Shown here: in pieces, positions 56,440 through 64,000 of the stretch
Numbering within the stretch: the stretch's first letter is position 1
How the letters are laid out: the number at the start of each line of letters is the position of its first letter
Source: Ostrinia nubilalis
Taxonomy: Eukaryota > Arthropoda > Insecta > Lepidoptera > Crambidae
Reading direction: 5' to 3'
NCBI RefSeq assembly: GCF_963855985.1
Contig: NC_087099.1
Location: forward strand, 13,608,001-13,672,000
DNA length: 64,000 nt
Notes under the pieces: generated by a model
What the model saw: the letters and a program-made list of their open reading frames with translations, nothing else
Told to the model about the DNA's origin: nothing
Database searches by the model: none
Made by a program: the position numbers and the translations under genes

Positions 56440-56627
56440 ACGCACGGTTATTCGTCCTTTACACTTCAGTTTCTTTCTAAAAGTGCATTCAAAAACTGTG
56501 CCACCATCTTTGTACCTCCGTTTTGCGACGTACCGGTGTCCCGCATATAACAGGACACCGGTGCCGAATTGCTTCTTGATGAAAGTTATATCGTCTTCTG
56601 CCAGTTTAATGAAGACATCATGAGCTT
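56440..56627 (-). CDS. mod(mdg4): First exon of a split FLYWCH tail
   Basis: 62 codons; acceptor GTAATATTCTTCCAG, phase 1; donor CGT|GTAAGT at 56439, phase 0. HDVFIKLAEDDITFIKKQFG then LLYAGHRYVAKRRY, FECTFRKKLKCKGRITVR. The Trp of W-x-C is Phe here. The domain is completed by H-C-H in the exon at 55197 after an intron of about 950 bases, which carries a Helitron and a LINE tail. Confidence 0.82.
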
Positions 56628-56629
56628 CT

Positions 56630-57155
56630 GGAAGAATATTACTGAATTAATAAGGCACATTAAACAACCTAAGTTTTCTGCAGGGGAACTGAAAATTCTA
56701 AAAACTTAAGTCCTTTAGAAAAACTGTTTAATTGGGAGCAAGCCTATTTAGTCACCTTTTTTGGTTTCACTATGAATTTAGTATTTTTAAAGAAATCCTT
56801 TAAAAAAATGATGCTCTTAATCCTTGAGATCGCATGACATTTTATTTTTATAAAACTTAGATTTGAAAAAATATTACTCTATATTGGGCATGAAAAATTA
56901 TAAAAAACAATAAAAAAATCTTAGGGTTTTAGTTTCTGAGATATTCGATTTAAAATTTTAAACTAACTATACTATAAAATACATCACTACCGACACAAAA
57001 ATAAATCTATTATTAGGAATGTACAGTAAAATATACAATTCTACACTTGTTCACTAAGTTAACGAGTGATTTCTAAAAGGTTTATTAATTTAGTTTATTA
57101 CTTTTAGAGCACAAAAGTATTACTAAGACACAATTTATTTTTTTATTTTGAAAAG
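56630..57155. other. Spacer
   Basis: AT-rich; no exon seen. Confidence 0.4.
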
Positions 57156-57157
57156 TA

Positions 57158-57378
57158 TTAAACAAACTTATTATGGTAGGCAACAAAACAATTTCTATTC
57201 GACACAAAGCACAAATGAATTTTGCATTTAGTACAATGAGTCCTAGCCCGTCCATTTTTGCAGTACTTGCACCTCTGATATTCGGTATGTTCTGGCCAGT
57301 GGTCAACACAGTCGTACCTAAAAGAATCAACTGGTCTTTTAGCTGCTGGTATTTTTGTTTTCTTTCCTTCGGCCATGT
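57158..57378 (-). CDS. piggyBac-type zinc-ribbon terminal exon 3
   Basis: 72 residues; acceptor TAGTCTATTACTTTCAG; phase 1. MAEGKKTKIPAAKRPVDSF, DHWPEHTEYQR, CKYC, HCTKCKIHLC, NRNCFVAYH. It is the closest of the three ribbon exons to genuine piggyBac C-termini (compare CTSCQINLC and RNCFRDFH at 32.2 kb). It is very short, with nothing of the transposase core. The inferred role is DNA or protein binding by the ribbon alone. Confidence 0.8.
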
Positions 57379-57392
57379 CTGAAAGTAATAGA

Positions 57393-57616
57393 CTATTCGC
57401 ATCTTGTCTTGTTTTTTCTAACGGTGACTAAGCTAAATATGCCGTAATTATTTAAACAATTATCAAAGAATTTGAATCTGAAGGGCGATTTTTGATGGAT
57501 TTGCATAAAGCTAGAACAATTTTGGATCCGACAACTAAATGTACTTCTTTCAGGCTGAAATTCAATGCCAATAAAAGTATCATCGTTTGCATACAAAATG
57601 GAATCGTAGATCAATC
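57393..57616 (-). pseudogene. mod(mdg4): Degenerate FLYWCH-like exon
   Basis: A weak acceptor (AGGGTAGAGGTCTTAG) opens a phase-1 frame: LIYDSILYANDDTFIGIEF, then STFSCRIQNCSSFM, and FDNCLNN where H-x-H would be. The aromatic and Cys positions fit, but the histidines are gone (NCLNN) and Trp is Phe. Either a decayed finger or a coincidence. It ends only 14 bases before the exon at 57378. Confidence 0.4.
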
Positions 57617-57619
57617 CTA

Positions 57620-58095
57620 AGACCTCTACCCTGGCAAGATTTTTGAATCCTCAATTACAGGGATATTAGGGTTATATTGTCGACGAGAACCCGCTTTTAC
57701 CCCTTTTATGGAATGTTCATTTCGTCTGAACTGTAAGCTTTCTTTTTTCTACTGAGAAGCATTTCAGCAGAAGAAGAGAAAGCTTCGGAAACTATTTGTA
57801 GTTAAAAAACAAAATGCCAACTGCTTTAATTTGTCTCGAATAATTTATTATTTTGGATGTATTAATACTATACAAAAATACCCTTACATGTTATTACTGC
57901 CAGCGCTTCGAGGAAAATTTTTGACAGACGCTAAGAAGAGCTGCATCGATCTGCGTCACCATCACAGCCAAAACTAACAGAAAAAAAATCCATGTCCAGA
58001 TGTATACACTCAGGAGAATTTAAGGTAAATGACGTAGAATGGTTTCTAATGTAAAATACCATCTTTTTAGTTCTTTTTTTAAGGAGGCTTCAAAC
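57620..58095. other. Spacer
   Basis: No exon seen. Confidence 0.4.
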
Positions 58096-58098
58096 AGG

Positions 58099-58358
58099 TT
58101 ACATTGGCAAACCAGTAAAGTTACAACTTGACAATGTCCTATTCTCTCTGATGTAAGTCGGAGGACTATGCTGGTGATCTGCCTGGTATTTTATAACCCT
58201 GTCTTCCTTATCCATGACAACGAAAGCATTGCAGCCTTTCATCTTGGCTGAGCAGCGCCAGCGCACGGTAGGGCAGTTCTTCCTGCTGCCCGATTTATGA
58301 AAAGTATAGTCGTTCATGATCAGCCGTCTGGATCCGTCTAAAAAGCTGATGAAGCGGA
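58099..58358 (-). CDS. mod(mdg4): FLYWCH terminal exon
   Basis: 85 residues; acceptor CTATAATTTTCTTTTCAG; phase 1. RFISFLDGSRRLIMNDYTFH, then VRWRCSAKMKGCNAFVV, DHQHSPPTY and a Cys-containing end (TLSSCNF). Related to the 58865/59669 pair (YTFHK, AFVV). Confidence 0.9.
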
Positions 58359-58864
58359 CTGAAAAGAAAATTATAGTCAAAGTGATTTAAAAAAGGATGA
58401 ATAATATTGGGGCCCTTTAAAATATTTACAATCGACAGCGTATTTGACTGCAAGACAGATTTTTATTGTAAAATCACACCTATCACCACTATAAGATGCC
58501 ATGATGGGCCTCAAATAAGATGTAACCGAGGTTGTCTCAAGTGGGAGGTCGTGTGTAAAAATAGGATATACGAGTAAATAATTCAAATGGCCCAATAATA
58601 TGCCTTTTATAGTCGTACAGGTGTTTGTCGTACATAAACGATTTTGATCATAATAGGGTATTTTTGTCATTGTTAATTGTTTTGTTGCTGTGCCTTTAAA
58701 TAAATAAATAATTATAACAAATATACCTACTAAATTAGTTTTTATTAAATAAAATACAACAGCATTCAATAACCAAATGACACTTATTGTTTGGACATCA
58801 AACTATTGAGAATTTAGAGATCCAGACAAAGGTCAGTTCTATAACGCTTCATGAGGGAAAGTTG

Positions 58865-59115
58865 TTATTCTAGTTTAATACCCTTTCCTCCTCTAATCAT
58901 GTACTTAGGAGGGTTATGTGTATGACATTTAGGCTTGCGCAACAGTCTTTTTCCGTCATCAGATACGACCACAAAAGCCGAGCATTTATGGCGCATCTTG
59001 GACGAGCATAACCATCGAAAGCCGCCACCGTATTTTACACTAGCTATCTTGTGGAAGGTGTACTGGTTTACCATTACCAAAACTTTTCCATTGATAAGCT
59101 GGATGTATTGGAATT
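58865..59115 (-). CDS. mod(mdg4): FLYWCH terminal exon, pair member 1
   Basis: 82 residues; acceptor GACACATTTAATTTGCAG; phase 1. FQYIQLINGKVLVMVNQYTF, then FRWLCSSKMRHKCSAFVV and KCHTHNPPKY. Duplicate of 59669; the shared flank (TTAGTTTTTATTAAATAA ... CAACAGCATTCAATAACC) shows that the duplication included intron sequence. Confidence 0.9.
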
Positions 59116-59139
59116 CTGCAAATTAAATGTGTCCTAATT

Positions 59140-59273
59140 AAAAGCATCGTTCTTTTCAAATGAAGCCCACTGCTTGACAAGGGCTTTCCCCAAGGATTTC
59201 CAGAACGACCGGTCCTGCGCTGAACGTATTCAGTTATTTCCCGCAACCTTCACTGGATCTTCGGTTCACCCAC
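59140..59273 (-). repeat. LINE tail fragment
   Basis: CCCACTGCTTGACAAGGGCT ... TTCCAGAACGACCGGTCCTG ... CCGCAACCTTCACTGGATC is a minus-strand RTE tail, interrupted on its right by the foldback at 59274. Confidence 0.6.
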
Positions 59274-59489
59274 CTAAAGCCTGGTCCGTGAGCACGTAGA
59301 ATCCCGTCCAATGACCCCAAGCTACCCATCCCTATCGCTCGCGCGTAATTATGTTGCTGCCGCGACTGTGCGACGGGCGCCCGCAGTGAGTGTGCGAGCG
59401 CGACAGCAACATAATTACGCGCGAGCGATAGGGATGGGTAGCTTGGGGTCATTGGACGGGATTCTACGTGCTCACGGACCAGGCTTTAG
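59274..59489. repeat. 216-base foldback with GC-rich loop
   Basis: Arms of about 87 bases (CTAAAGCCTGGTCCGTGAGC ... TAATTATGTTGCTG and complement), perfect by eye, around a GC-rich loop. It lies between the two duplicated exons. Confidence 0.88.
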
Positions 59490-59668
59490 TGGGAGGGAGG
59501 CCTGCCCAAATAATAATAATACACAAAACTATTTCAATTTAAATAATAACAAATATACTAAATTAGTTTTTATTAAATAATACAACAGCATTCAATTACC
59601 AAATGCCACTTATAGTTAGATTAAGACAAAGGACAGTACTGACGCTTTATGAGGGCATATCTCCATTA

Positions 59669-59916
59669 TTATAATTTAATAGCCTTTCCTCCTATGTTCA
59701 TGTACTGTGGTGGGCTATGTGTATGATCTTTGGGCTTGCGCAGGAGTCTTTTTCCGTCTTCAGACACGACCACAAAAGCCGGGCACTTATGGCGCGTCTT
59801 GGACGAGCAGCACCATCGATAGCCGCCACCGTATTTCACACTAGCATACTTGTGGAAGGTGTACTGGTTTACCATTACCAAAACTTTGTCATTGAAAAGC
59901 TGGATGTATTGGAATT
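59669..59916 (-). CDS. mod(mdg4): FLYWCH terminal exon, pair member 2
   Basis: 81 residues; acceptor TACTTTTATTTTACAG; phase 1. FQYIQLFNDKVLVMVNQYTF, then YRWCCSSKTRHKCPAFVV and KDHTHSPPQY. It differs from 58865 at about one residue in six, with all zinc ligands conserved. W-C-C puts an extra Cys beside the first ligand. Confidence 0.9.
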
Positions 59917-59949
59917 CTGTAAAATAAAAGTATACAATTAAAAGCATCG

Positions 59950-60160
59950 TTCGTTTCAGCCAAATGGCGACGAGGGCTTCCCCCTTGTGCAGTAGTCTAC
60001 CTAATACCTGCCTTGTCTAGCATAAATGTTTTTTTTTTTAAAGTCGAGCAAGGCTAGATATTTCCACAACGACCAGCTCTGCGTTGTACGCATCCAGGTA
60101 CTTCCCACGACCTTCACCAGATCGTCGGTTCACCTAGTGCGAGGCCTGCCCACATTACAT
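59950..60160. repeat. LINE tail fragments
   Basis: CGTTTCAGCCAAATGGCGAC and ACGACCTTCACCAGATCGTCGG belong to the same tail family on the minus strand, with a T-run at 60028-60039. Confidence 0.55.
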
Positions 60161-60164
60161 TTAA

Positions 60165-60725
60165 AAGCAGAAATTATTTCAATTTCCAATAATAGAATTA
60201 GATTTGGAAACTATCCTTCAACCCCAAAAAAATTAACAAATACATATTGATTAACATTATTTTTATTAGATAACAATTGTTTACTCTGATATAATAACAT
60301 AAATAAGTGCCTATGTGTTTTTTTTATTCACATGGACTTTAAAATAAGGAAATAATCTGTAAAATAGAACTACATATGACTCCAGACATACAATAGGATA
60401 ATGACTAAGACAATAGTATAGGTATTTACAAAATCTATGGAGGAACAGCATTTTAACAGTAAGTATCTCGACTTTACTGGTTCATTCCCTGCATTAACTA
60501 CCTATGTATTGAATTCACTTTTTCTTTATGTTCTCTCTTCACTCTTTTATTTATAAGTACAAATAGTGTGGTGATCCAGATATCTACCTTCCATTCAAGA
60601 AATAAATCTGTATTTTCAAACATGCTGGCGAAACAGCCCTAATAGGTTTAACTATAATAAAAAAAAAATATTTAGTCTATCAGACAGAAAATATTAGACA
60701 CGTATTTTTTCTTTTGTTTTTATTT
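60165..60725. other. AT-rich spacer
   Basis: No exon seen. Confidence 0.4.
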
Positions 60726-60727
60726 CA

Positions 60728-60929
60728 TTACCGAGGCATCATCCCAGTACCAAAAATTCGATCCATATCTCTCGGCCGAGCGGTATCCGTCTTGATGAAG
60801 TACCCGTCCTTGGTGATATAGAACCCTGGGGGCGGGTGGTTGTGGTCTTCCTCGGCCTTCAGGATCTCCCCGCTGTTCGCTAGGTGCAGGTGGGCTTTGC
60901 ACTGCTTCTGCAGTTTGGAGCACGCGAAC
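60728..60929 (-). CDS. mod(mdg4): Second exon of another split FLYWCH tail
   Basis: 66 residues plus a split codon; acceptor AATCTTATGTTCAG, phase 2, matching the donor at 61824. It reads FACSKLQKQCKAHLHLANSG, then EEDHNHPPPGF and TKDGYFIKTD. It carries the cysteines and H-N-H; the aromatic start of the finger is in the exon at 61825. Phe stands for Trp. Confidence 0.82.
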
Positions 60930-61059
60930 CTGAACATAAGATTACTTTACAATCCGGTCGAGTTAACAAATACAAACAAATACAATTTTATTAAGTACAT
61001 AGGCTCTTTCCAGGGCACTTATACACGTCCCAAATAACATAGCTTGCCTACCTAGGGTT

Positions 61060-61320
61060 GCCAGGTGTCCGGGTAAAATTTCCGGCCAAATGAAGCACAG
61101 AGTCCGACTTTTGTGTTTTTGGACCTGGCAACCCCAGCCTTACCACCACTTCGGGGCAACATATGGGCTGGTGCTGAGAAAAAGTGGCGGAAGAAACTCA
61201 GTCACCTTTGTCAGTCTCTTTTTCAATAAAATACAGTAATTTATAGTTTACATGACACGCAATAAGTGCGAGCTAGGAGGTTTTGGTATTTTATAAAAAA
61301 AATTAACACTATTCTCCAAG
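61060..61320. repeat. Interspersed repeats in the intron of the split finger
   Basis: 61130-61250 is the uninterrupted copy of the repeat at 2408/2586 (TACCACCACTTCGG ... GTCACCTTTGTCAGTCTC). 61055-61130 has the small inverted pair GTTGCCAGGTGTCC/CTGGCAACCCC. Confidence 0.55.
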
Positions 61321-61394
61321 AATGACCTACCTACCTACTTTATGTAGTCTAAGATTTGGAACGTTTCCGGTAAGTAGTAAATGGCAGCTTAGCA

Positions 61395-61500
61395 GATGTG
61401 ATGTCACATCGACGCTCTGGTACGGGACCAGGCGAATGTAGGGAGGGTACGAGTAGTGGGAGAGTCGCGTTCCAGAGATGTGCCCATTTAGTTCGATCGG
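61395..61500. repeat. Repeat fragment (51290 family)
   Basis: GATGTGATGTCACATCGACGCTCTGGTACGG ... GAGTCGCGTTCCAGAG corresponds in reverse to part of 24470-24620. Confidence 0.5.
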
Positions 61501-61824
61501 GTTTGAAATAAGACCCACTCTTTTTGTGAGGTGTCGCATCGTAAGAGGCGATTGAGGCAGAAATATGCGAACTTCGGGCCAGCGTGGGGAATGTAGGCCA
61601 AAACCTTTATTTGTTTCTGGTAAATTAGAGGGGATCGTCCTCGTGCAATGGAGACTAAATGCGTCCTGATGATGGTGAAGGACCATATCCTGTCTATTGT
61701 TGTCACCTTTTCACGACTGAGTAATAATTTGATGAATTTGTGTTTAGAGAAAGATTGGACTTTCGAAAGTAGGCTACTTTTTGTTGCGAAAATAAAATGA
61801 ATGGGGACATTAAAAACAACCCAC

Positions 61825-61918
61825 CTAGTGCCACCTTTCCTGATATGTCCATTCTTGCTGTACGTGTATCCGTTGTATATGAGCAAGTTCCCACCAGTGG
61901 ACGTCTTCACGAAGCGCA
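61825..61918 (-). CDS. mod(mdg4): First exon of the second split FLYWCH tail
   Basis: 94 bases; acceptor CATCATTTGTTTCAG, phase 1; donor ACTAG|GTGGGT, phase 2. RFVKTSTGGNLLIYNGYTYS and KNGHIRKGGT, then the codon for Arg is completed in the next exon (R-FAC). The intron of about 895 bases holds repeats. The split point differs from that of the 56440/55197 pair, so the two introns arose independently. Confidence 0.82.
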
Positions 61919-62040
61919 CTGAAACAAATGATGCGTTGATATTTTTTGTACGAGTAAATTAAATTGTGCTGACGTAGCCGAATATGTGTCTATCCAACAT
62001 ATTAACAAAAAAAGGTGATACGCTATTATTTAAAACTTAC

Positions 62041-62088
62041 AATTATAAGAGTCCGCTACACTTTGCGCCAAATTGAGGAATGGTAACA
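62041..62088 (-). CDS. Possible 48-base mini-exon
   Basis: Between a strong acceptor (TTATTTTTAGTTTCAG) and a strong donor (AATT|GTAAGT) lie 48 bases, phase 1 at both ends: LPFLNLAQSVADSYN plus split codons. Because it ends in T, joining it to exons that begin AA, GA or AG would give a stop. It can be joined to the next exon downstream at 61918, which begins TG (giving Leu). It may be an extra first piece of that split isoform, or a short terminal exon (stop four codons after the donor). Confidence 0.4.
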
Positions 62089-62352
62089 CTGAAACTAAAA
62101 ATAAAAGTTTATTAACGGTTATTAATTAAAAATTTCCTGTATCTTAATTTTTTTCTGTGCATAGGTACCCGTTTCTATTTACAATGTAACAACACAAAAT
62201 CTCTTTTATTAATTTATTAGAAAGTCATCTTCGTTTACAAAGTACATTACAAGCTTATGCCGTAATTGTGAGTTACTACACTCTTGTTTTAAATACCTAC
62301 TTATTAACATCATCTTCTTTTCTACTTAATACAGTATCAATTAGAATCTTTA

Positions 62353-62583
62353 CTATTTAACTTTCACGTAATGCCCACTCTTGGTCACGAAGTACTGGTC
62401 TGGCTTGTGGTTGTGTTCTGTGACGTAGTGCAGTATGACGTCATTCTTGTCGACGTTGACGTACGACTTGCAGCCCTTGCTGACGGAGGAGCAGCCGTAG
62501 CGGCTACCACCAACCGTGATCTCGCCAGTCTTGCAGTACGTGTAGCCGTCGAGATATGAAAGCTTCGTTCCTCGAGGCGTCGT
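62353..62583 (-). pseudogene. mod(mdg4): FLYWCH exon copy with intact finger but no acceptor
   Basis: The finger is complete: RGTKLSYLDGYTYCKTG, then RYGCSSVSKGCKSYV, EHNHKPDQY and SGHYVKVK. A duplication junction lies just upstream (62584), however. An in-frame stop (TAA) precedes the frame and no AG acceptor lies between. The same 3' flank occurs again at 62590-62700, proving a tandem duplication. As it stands it cannot be spliced in frame. Trp of W-x-C is Tyr. Confidence 0.7.
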
Positions 62584-62699
62584 TTATTACAAAGTACATT
62601 ACAAATGCCGTAAGTCTGAGTTACTACACTCTTGCTTTAAGTACCTACTTATTAACATCATCTTAGTTTCTACACCTACAGTATTCAGTAGAATCCTTA

Positions 62700-62939
62700 C
62701 TATTTAACTTTCACGTAATGCCCACTCTTGGTCACGAAGTACTGGTCTGGCTCGTGGTTGTGTTCTGTGACGTAGTGCAGTATGACGTCATTCTTGTCGA
62801 CGTGGACGTACGACTTGCAGCCCTTGCTGACGGAGGAGCAGCCAGCGGCTACCACCAGCCCTGATTTGGCCAGTCTTGCAGTACGTGTAGCCGTCGAGAT
62901 ACAAAAGTTTCGATCCGCGATGCGTCTTTATGTATGTAG
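62700..62939 (-). pseudogene. mod(mdg4): FLYWCH exon copy with acceptor but frameshifted finger
   Basis: The acceptor CATTCCCGATATTCTAG starts a phase-1 frame TYIKTHRGSKLLYLDGYTYC, but a 2-base deletion near 62852 (relative to 62353) shifts the frame before the zinc ligands, giving an early stop (VRPRRQE). It is the complementary defect to the 62353 copy. A sequencing or assembly error cannot be excluded. Confidence 0.7.
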
Positions 62940-62944
62940 CTAGA

Positions 62945-63375
62945 ATATCGGGAATGAAAGATTTAGATAGTTCTGTTAGTAATATGAAACTGCTACAGAA
63001 TGGTGCAAAACGCGATGTTAAAGCTTATGGTAATCTCTCGCCGTCGACCTTTGGACAAAACAGAAATTAGAGAGAGTAGAAAATGGTGACTAGTACTTAC
63101 TTAATGGGGGTTTTGTAGTTTTATTTTTCTGCTGGACAACCTTCTGATTATATGACCAAATTTCATCGTATCGGATGCGACAGGGTATGAAAGTACAAAG
63201 TGTTAAAAATATTATTTATTTTCAGTACCTATGATGTGTTTAAAATCGCTGTAATTTAATGCGAGATAAAATTTCATAAAGTATTATTAAAAATAGAGAC
63301 ATAATTTATCTTTTGTCACAAATACAAATGCAGATTAACTATGTTGTAACGACAGTAAATCAAGCTTTATGTAGT
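62945..63375. other. Spacer with a possible donor site
   Basis: On the minus strand TCATATAATCAG (63150-63161) is followed by a 43-base open stretch (VVQQKNKTTKPPL) and TTAA|GTAAGT at about 63106. It could be an upstream internal exon, but its start phase differs and support is weak. Nothing else seen. Confidence 0.3.
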
Positions 63376-63379
63376 CGTA

Positions 63380-63511
63380 CAGTCAGCGTCAAATAATTCG
63401 TGACGTAAAGTAGCCAAAAAGTTCGGAACACGTCTTCTTTCAAATTGGAATATGGTTGTATTGTCAACTTTTTGGTCACATTGGACGTCACGAACTGTAT
63501 GACGCTGACTG
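63380..63511. repeat. MITE with CAGTCAGCGTCAAATA ends, TA target
   Basis: CAGTCAGCGTCAAATAATTCGTGACG faces CGTCACGAACTGTATGACGCTGACTG; TA at both sides. Relatives: the fragment at 38795 and the outer part of the 40349 foldback. Confidence 0.85.
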
Positions 63512-63514
63512 TAT

Positions 63515-64000
63515 GTATTGGGGCAATTTTAAAATGTATAGTCTGACTTGCTGTCGTCCTAACATAGCTCTCGAAAATTGAATGGCATCATGAGATATTT
63601 TTACAATAAAATCATTTTGCGAAATAGATTTACAAAAGACTCGATAAAACAATAAAATGCGGTTCAACAGTAACTGAACCTTCAAAAATCCTAATTTTCT
63701 CAAATAGGTAGATTCAACTACCCGGTTTATAGACTTGAAGGGTAGTCAACGACGATTAGTCCGCGCAAGTAGATTTACGAAATCTTTCACACAAAAATAG
63801 GTTCAAATAATCAAATCATAAACTTTACTTTTGATTGATCCCAGCCAGATACAGTTCGTTTTATTTTAAAAGTCAATTTTCATCATTTTTATTTTCAAAG
63901 ATGCTTGATAAATCTATTCACGCGGACTGTGATTCGATGACCTATTGGAGACCTGTATTCTAAAACTAATTGTAATTAATTTTCTATGGGTACAACAAGT
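63515..64000. other. Right-end spacer
   Basis: No exon seen. No BTB-domain coding sequence is present up to the edge. Confidence 0.45.

Noticed and set aside
57173..57382. Plus-strand frame with hydrophobic stretch suggesting a membrane protein
   Set aside because: Antisense of the zinc-ribbon exon at 57158-57378.
62945..63160. Possible common exon at the right end
   Set aside because: Only 43 bases, start phase unlike that expected and no BTB or recognisable common sequence; left as a weak note.

Overview
This window looks like genomic DNA of a moth or butterfly. The clues are AT-rich introns, Helitron-like repeats ending in CTAGT, RTE-type LINE tails ending in ATG/TGA microsatellites, tRNA-derived SINEs, and dense TA-flanked MITEs. 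That attribution is inference from repeat style; no species can be named.

Almost all the coding signal is on the minus strand. It consists of separate short open frames, each preceded by a splice acceptor and ended by its own stop codon. More than 40 of these acceptors were checked by eye, and every one is in the same phase: the exon starts with two bases that complete a codon begun upstream (phase 1). At least 32 of the exons encode an intact FLYWCH zinc finger (aromatic residues, W-x-C, C, then H-x-H). A large set of interchangeable FLYWCH 3' exons joined to a common BTB-domain 5' part is the hallmark of mod(mdg4), a chromatin/insulator gene known for alternative and trans-splicing in Drosophila. 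The common BTB exons are not in this window; they should lie beyond the right edge if the transcript is co-linear, or elsewhere if trans-spliced.

Layout, left to right (3' to 5' for the gene). 0-6 kb: mariner copy, SINE, four FLYWCH exons. 6.8-7.6 kb: a helix-turn-helix exon and a FLYWCH exon. 7.65-11.5 kb: a tandem duplication, each copy with one FLYWCH exon. 12-20 kb: FLYWCH exons, a piggyBac-type zinc-ribbon exon, and a possible short charged exon. 20-23 kb: exon-free, with a 340-base foldback. 23-24 kb: a long Pro/Gln/Glu-rich exon with a zinc ribbon. 24-29.5 kb: five related FLYWCH exons. 29.9-35 kb: three paralogous exons with a Cys/YW domain, around an open piggyBac transposase exon. 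36-44.9 kb: FLYWCH exons and a fourth diverged Cys/YW exon. 45-48.6 kb: a 3.5-kb DNA transposon with two nested insertions. 48.9-51.2 kb: FLYWCH exons plus an array of broken copies. 51.5-54 kb: no exon. 54.5-63 kb: FLYWCH exons (two of them split by introns), a third zinc-ribbon exon, and decayed exons.

How the parts work together (inference). The common BTB part would provide dimerisation and chromatin recruitment, and each 3' exon would add a different DNA- or protein-binding tail. The striking point is that nearly every kind of tail here (FLYWCH, piggyBac zinc ribbon, whole piggyBac transposase, psq-like helix-turn-helix, Cys/YW domain) is a module also known from transposon proteins. The locus may therefore act as a trap that turns transposon DNA-binding domains into isoforms of one regulator.
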